64,000 bases of DNA from Aquilaria yunnanensis (Eukaryota > Streptophyta > Magnoliopsida > Malvales > Thymelaeaceae), in assembly GCA_039654915.1 (NCBI GenBank), contig CM077594.1, forward strand, positions 110,870,893 through 110,934,892. Reading direction: 5' to 3'. Shown here in pieces: positions 61,588 to 64,000 of this stretch. Numbering within the stretch: position 1 is the first letter of the stretch; every line of letters starts with the position of its first letter. The notes under the pieces are model-generated. The model was not told the DNA's origin and searched no databases. It saw only the letters and a program-made list of their open reading frames with translations. A program made the position numbers and the translations under genes.

Positions 61588-63132
61588 AGCAATGGCAAAA
61601 CCACGTTGGGGCAATGAGGTGTCCCTAAGAATTTTGAAAGTTTGTAGATAAGAGGTACTAAGTTGGCCATGTTGTGAGAAATTAAGGAGCACATGTGAAT
61701 TCCCCCCCCCCCCCCCCCCAAACTGGTTGAAGAATATAAAAAGGGTGAATAGTGCCACCAGTCATAAATCTTTACTTTTCATTACAAATTTGTCTTTAAC
61801 CTCTAAAACATTGCATATCCATCCCAGACTATTCTCTCAACTAGGGGTGAAAATGGGCAAGGCCGAGCCCAAGCCCACTTGGCTCGAGCTCGGCCCATTT
61901 TTTAATCGACATTACCCTGGCTCGAGCCCAAAATTTTAAACTTGAGCTCAGCTCGAGACAAGCTTGAGCTCGGCCCGGGGGCTTGTCAAGGTCGAATGAC
62001 ACATACAAATCTTTAGTTTTAGAATTATAATTTAAATGAAAGATAGGGACTGAATCTATAATTTTTTACAGAGATAATGAGAGAAGGGAAAATGACAGAT
62101 CATATCCTAAACTTTCTAATTCTTTTGCAACTTTACTCTGATTTCATAAATCTCACAAATGAGCCATCATCTTCCTCAAGACAAGCAGGAAATACGATTC
62201 AAGCCACAAAAACATGAAACTCAATCATAGAGAAAAAAACAACCAAGAAAACATGAAAGAAACCAGGGACAGGCTTACAAATGTGAACCACGCTTTCTAA
62301 TCCTATTACACCCAACGCCTGATGTAAGCAGCAAACCTTAATTCGATAAATAAATGATGAAATCGGAGATGGCCAGGGAGTGTGATTCTTGGGAACTTGT
62401 GATTTGGAAGGCAATTCCAAAGAGGGTTTAAAAGAGACGATGATAGGCTCGAGATCTTCCCATTGAGGAAGACTAGATGTTCGTGAACCGAAGCATGCAC
62501 GGTCCAACAAAGATGAATAAACGATTGCAATTCAGGATTGAAAGGTTATCATTGTTGTCGTGCCTTACTCTCTGATGGGTGGAACTCGCAAACTAGATAG
62601 GTTAGTCACATAAAAGGGACTAAGGGTTAGCAAGGTTCGGTTGTGCGAGGAATGGATGGAATTAGGAAAGGCCGCAAGGGACAGAGGGTGGGCCTATTGG
62701 GCCCTTAAGCGTATAGGGCCGAGTTTCTTCAGGCTTGAGCTCAGCCCAAAAAATGCTCGAGCCCATTTTTTGGCTCAAGCTTGAGCTTGAACTTGAATGG
62801 GCCCGGCTCAAAAGGTCTCAACTTAACCTCGAGCTTGAGCTACTTGAAAAAAGCTCGGCCCCTCTCTCAACGTATCTCTGTCTCTCTTTCTCCTCTAGTC
62901 CACTTTAATGATGACTAATCAAAATAAAATAATTATTTTACTAATTTTTATTTAGAATAGATATTATTTTAATACCATATACACCTAATAATTATTTAAA
63001 TAATTTTTAATAAAATTTTTATAAATAATTATTTAAATAATTTTTTTTCTTAGGTTTTGGTTGTCACTGATAAAGAGATGATCAAATTATTTTCCCATAG
63101 CCCCTGAGCCTAAAAATCTAGTTTCACCATCG
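61588..63132. mobile_element. hAT-like element, copy 2, carrying a nested hAT
   Basis: Same family as 46942-47657: shared words include ggtactaagttggcca(t), aaactgg(c/t)tgaagaatat and, near the right end, aatagatattattttaatac. Ends agcaatggcaaaacc and, reverse-complemented, cgatggtgaaactag. Flanks acaaaaag (61580-61587) and acaaaaat (63133-63140) give an 8-bp TSD with one mismatch. Without the nested element it is about 515 bp, which equals copy 1 without its extra 204-bp unit. A poly-C tract lies at 61702-61719. Confidence 0.75.
61842..62863. mobile_element. Non-autonomous hAT element, nested
   Basis: Flanked by an exact 8-bp TSD, ctctcaac (61834-61841 and 62864-62871). It starts taggggtgaaaatgggc and ends gctcggcccct. 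Both ends carry many copies of ggctcgagc, cttgagctcggccc and similar words, the subterminal repeats that hAT transposases bind. The interior (62000-62700) has no transposase. A 103-codon minus frame at 62199-62510 has no known domain. It lies inside the hAT-like element and is younger. Confidence 0.85.
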
Positions 63133-63140
63133 ACAAAAAT

Positions 63141-64000
63141 ACAATCAAATTACTTTTTCTTGAGAAAACAAGTATTACGTAACTATCAATCTCCCTTTTG
63201 CAATTGCGCAAAGAAGCGGGCATCATACATCTAGTTATGGTATAAAAATCAATTCCCTTTCTCTTCTCCTAGCAATAGCTGGAAACTATACATGATACAA
63301 ACAGCAAAAGAAAAAGTATTGACCATCTCTATATAAGACAGTAAACAACCTTTCGTAAACAAGTATGCTGTAAACAGAATGAAGTACTAATATTTTTTAG
63401 AAGTATTTACAAGTGAACTTGTTTTTGTTTTTGGGTTTCTTGGTGTTAAGGGATGATGACTATTTCTAGCATGCCTGGCGTCTCTGCCAAATGGGTTCAG
63501 CCTTTGGTGACAACAAAATAATGTCGGTTAACCCCCCCTCCTCCTCCTCATATATATATATCTCTCTCTCTGTCCCTTTTTTTTTTCTTGAAGTTGGTGT
63601 AATTGGCATTTTCTTAAACATGAAACTGCTCATCTGGCCAAAAACCAAACCTCCAATTGTCTTTTGGGTCCAACAAAACTATAGTAACTTAGCCCATAAA
63701 CTAAGGATAAGTAAGTAGGGAAATCAATGGATATTTGCTCTGACGGATATCCTGTTATATCTTACTCAGTGGATAAGATTTTTTATTCACAACTAAATGG
63801 ATTTGGAGTGACATGAATATGATTTTTTCTATACCCACTAGATGTAGGTAGGATGCAGGTTTAGGTCTGCCCACCACATATCCTACCTCCCCCCCCCCCC
63901 CCCACACAAAAACATATCAAGGTAATATAATAGTTTATAAAATAATCAAATTGACTTCATTACTTACAATTGCAACTAATCAACACTGTAAGGCTAAAAA
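63141..64000. other. Intergenic DNA to the window end
   Basis: No gene seen. Simple tracts: (AT)n and (CT)n at 63549-63572, poly-T at 63580, poly-C at 63890-63903. Frames at 63466-63718 on both strands are chance openings around these tracts. Confidence 0.55.

Noticed and set aside
1..64000. CRISPR arrays, bacterial operons or organelle insertions
   Set aside because: No regular spacer-repeat structure, operon-like coding density or recognisable plastid or mitochondrial gene was seen.

Overview
This window looks like nuclear DNA of a flowering plant, most likely a eudicot. It is AT-rich, coding DNA is sparse, genes have GT-AG introns, and the proteins are plant-specific (a GAUT-family pectin glycosyltransferase, a group-S bZIP factor, a SOFL protein). 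The species cannot be named from the sequence alone.

Four genes look intact. They are a bZIP43-like transcription factor (26931-27470, +), a GAUT9-type galacturonosyltransferase in three exons (39282-41350, +), a cytosolic-type 6-phosphogluconate dehydrogenase with an uninterrupted CDS (50717-52174, +), and a small SOB FIVE-LIKE protein (53785-54156, -). A decayed second copy of the 6-phosphogluconate dehydrogenase gene lies about 4 kb upstream of the intact one, in the same orientation. It keeps a piece of the 5' intron, so it arose by DNA duplication and not by retroposition, and a DNA transposon later split it. The four genes have unrelated jobs (transcription, cell-wall pectin, pentose phosphate pathway, cytokinin-linked signalling) and show no sign of working together.

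Most of the rest is a layered transposon graveyard, and many insertions can be bounded by target-site duplications (TSDs). 0-9.7 kb: a LINE remnant, a MULE-like element holding a hAT element, and a long inverted repeat. 9.7-17.3 kb: a repeat-rich MULE-like element holding a second MULE, a third MULE with long terminal inverted repeats (TIRs), and a 5'-truncated LINE with a 12-bp TSD. 17.3-25.5 kb: a dead Ty1/copia element whose 3' LTR was split by a solo gypsy-type LTR and whose 5' LTR is also interrupted. 25.5-31.2 kb: the bZIP gene and unassigned DNA. 31.3-34.6 kb: a full-length hAT element with a dead transposase and a nested Stowaway MITE. 34.6-39.2 kb: AT-rich DNA. 39.2-41.4 kb: GAUT9. 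43.6-49.7 kb: three MULEs and the pseudogene. 49.7-54.4 kb: the dehydrogenase and SOFL genes. 54.4-64 kb: mostly unassigned AT-rich DNA, then a hAT-like element nested with another hAT element at 61.6-63.1 kb.

No tRNA, rRNA, CRISPR array or organelle insertion was recognised. No wholly new biological system is evident. The most noteworthy items are two copies of a MULE-like family with exact 10-11 bp TSDs, several long-TIR MULEs that share a GC-richer pyrimidine-biased core, the split dehydrogenase pseudogene, a long inverted repeat that could fold into a hairpin, and the well-preserved nesting order.
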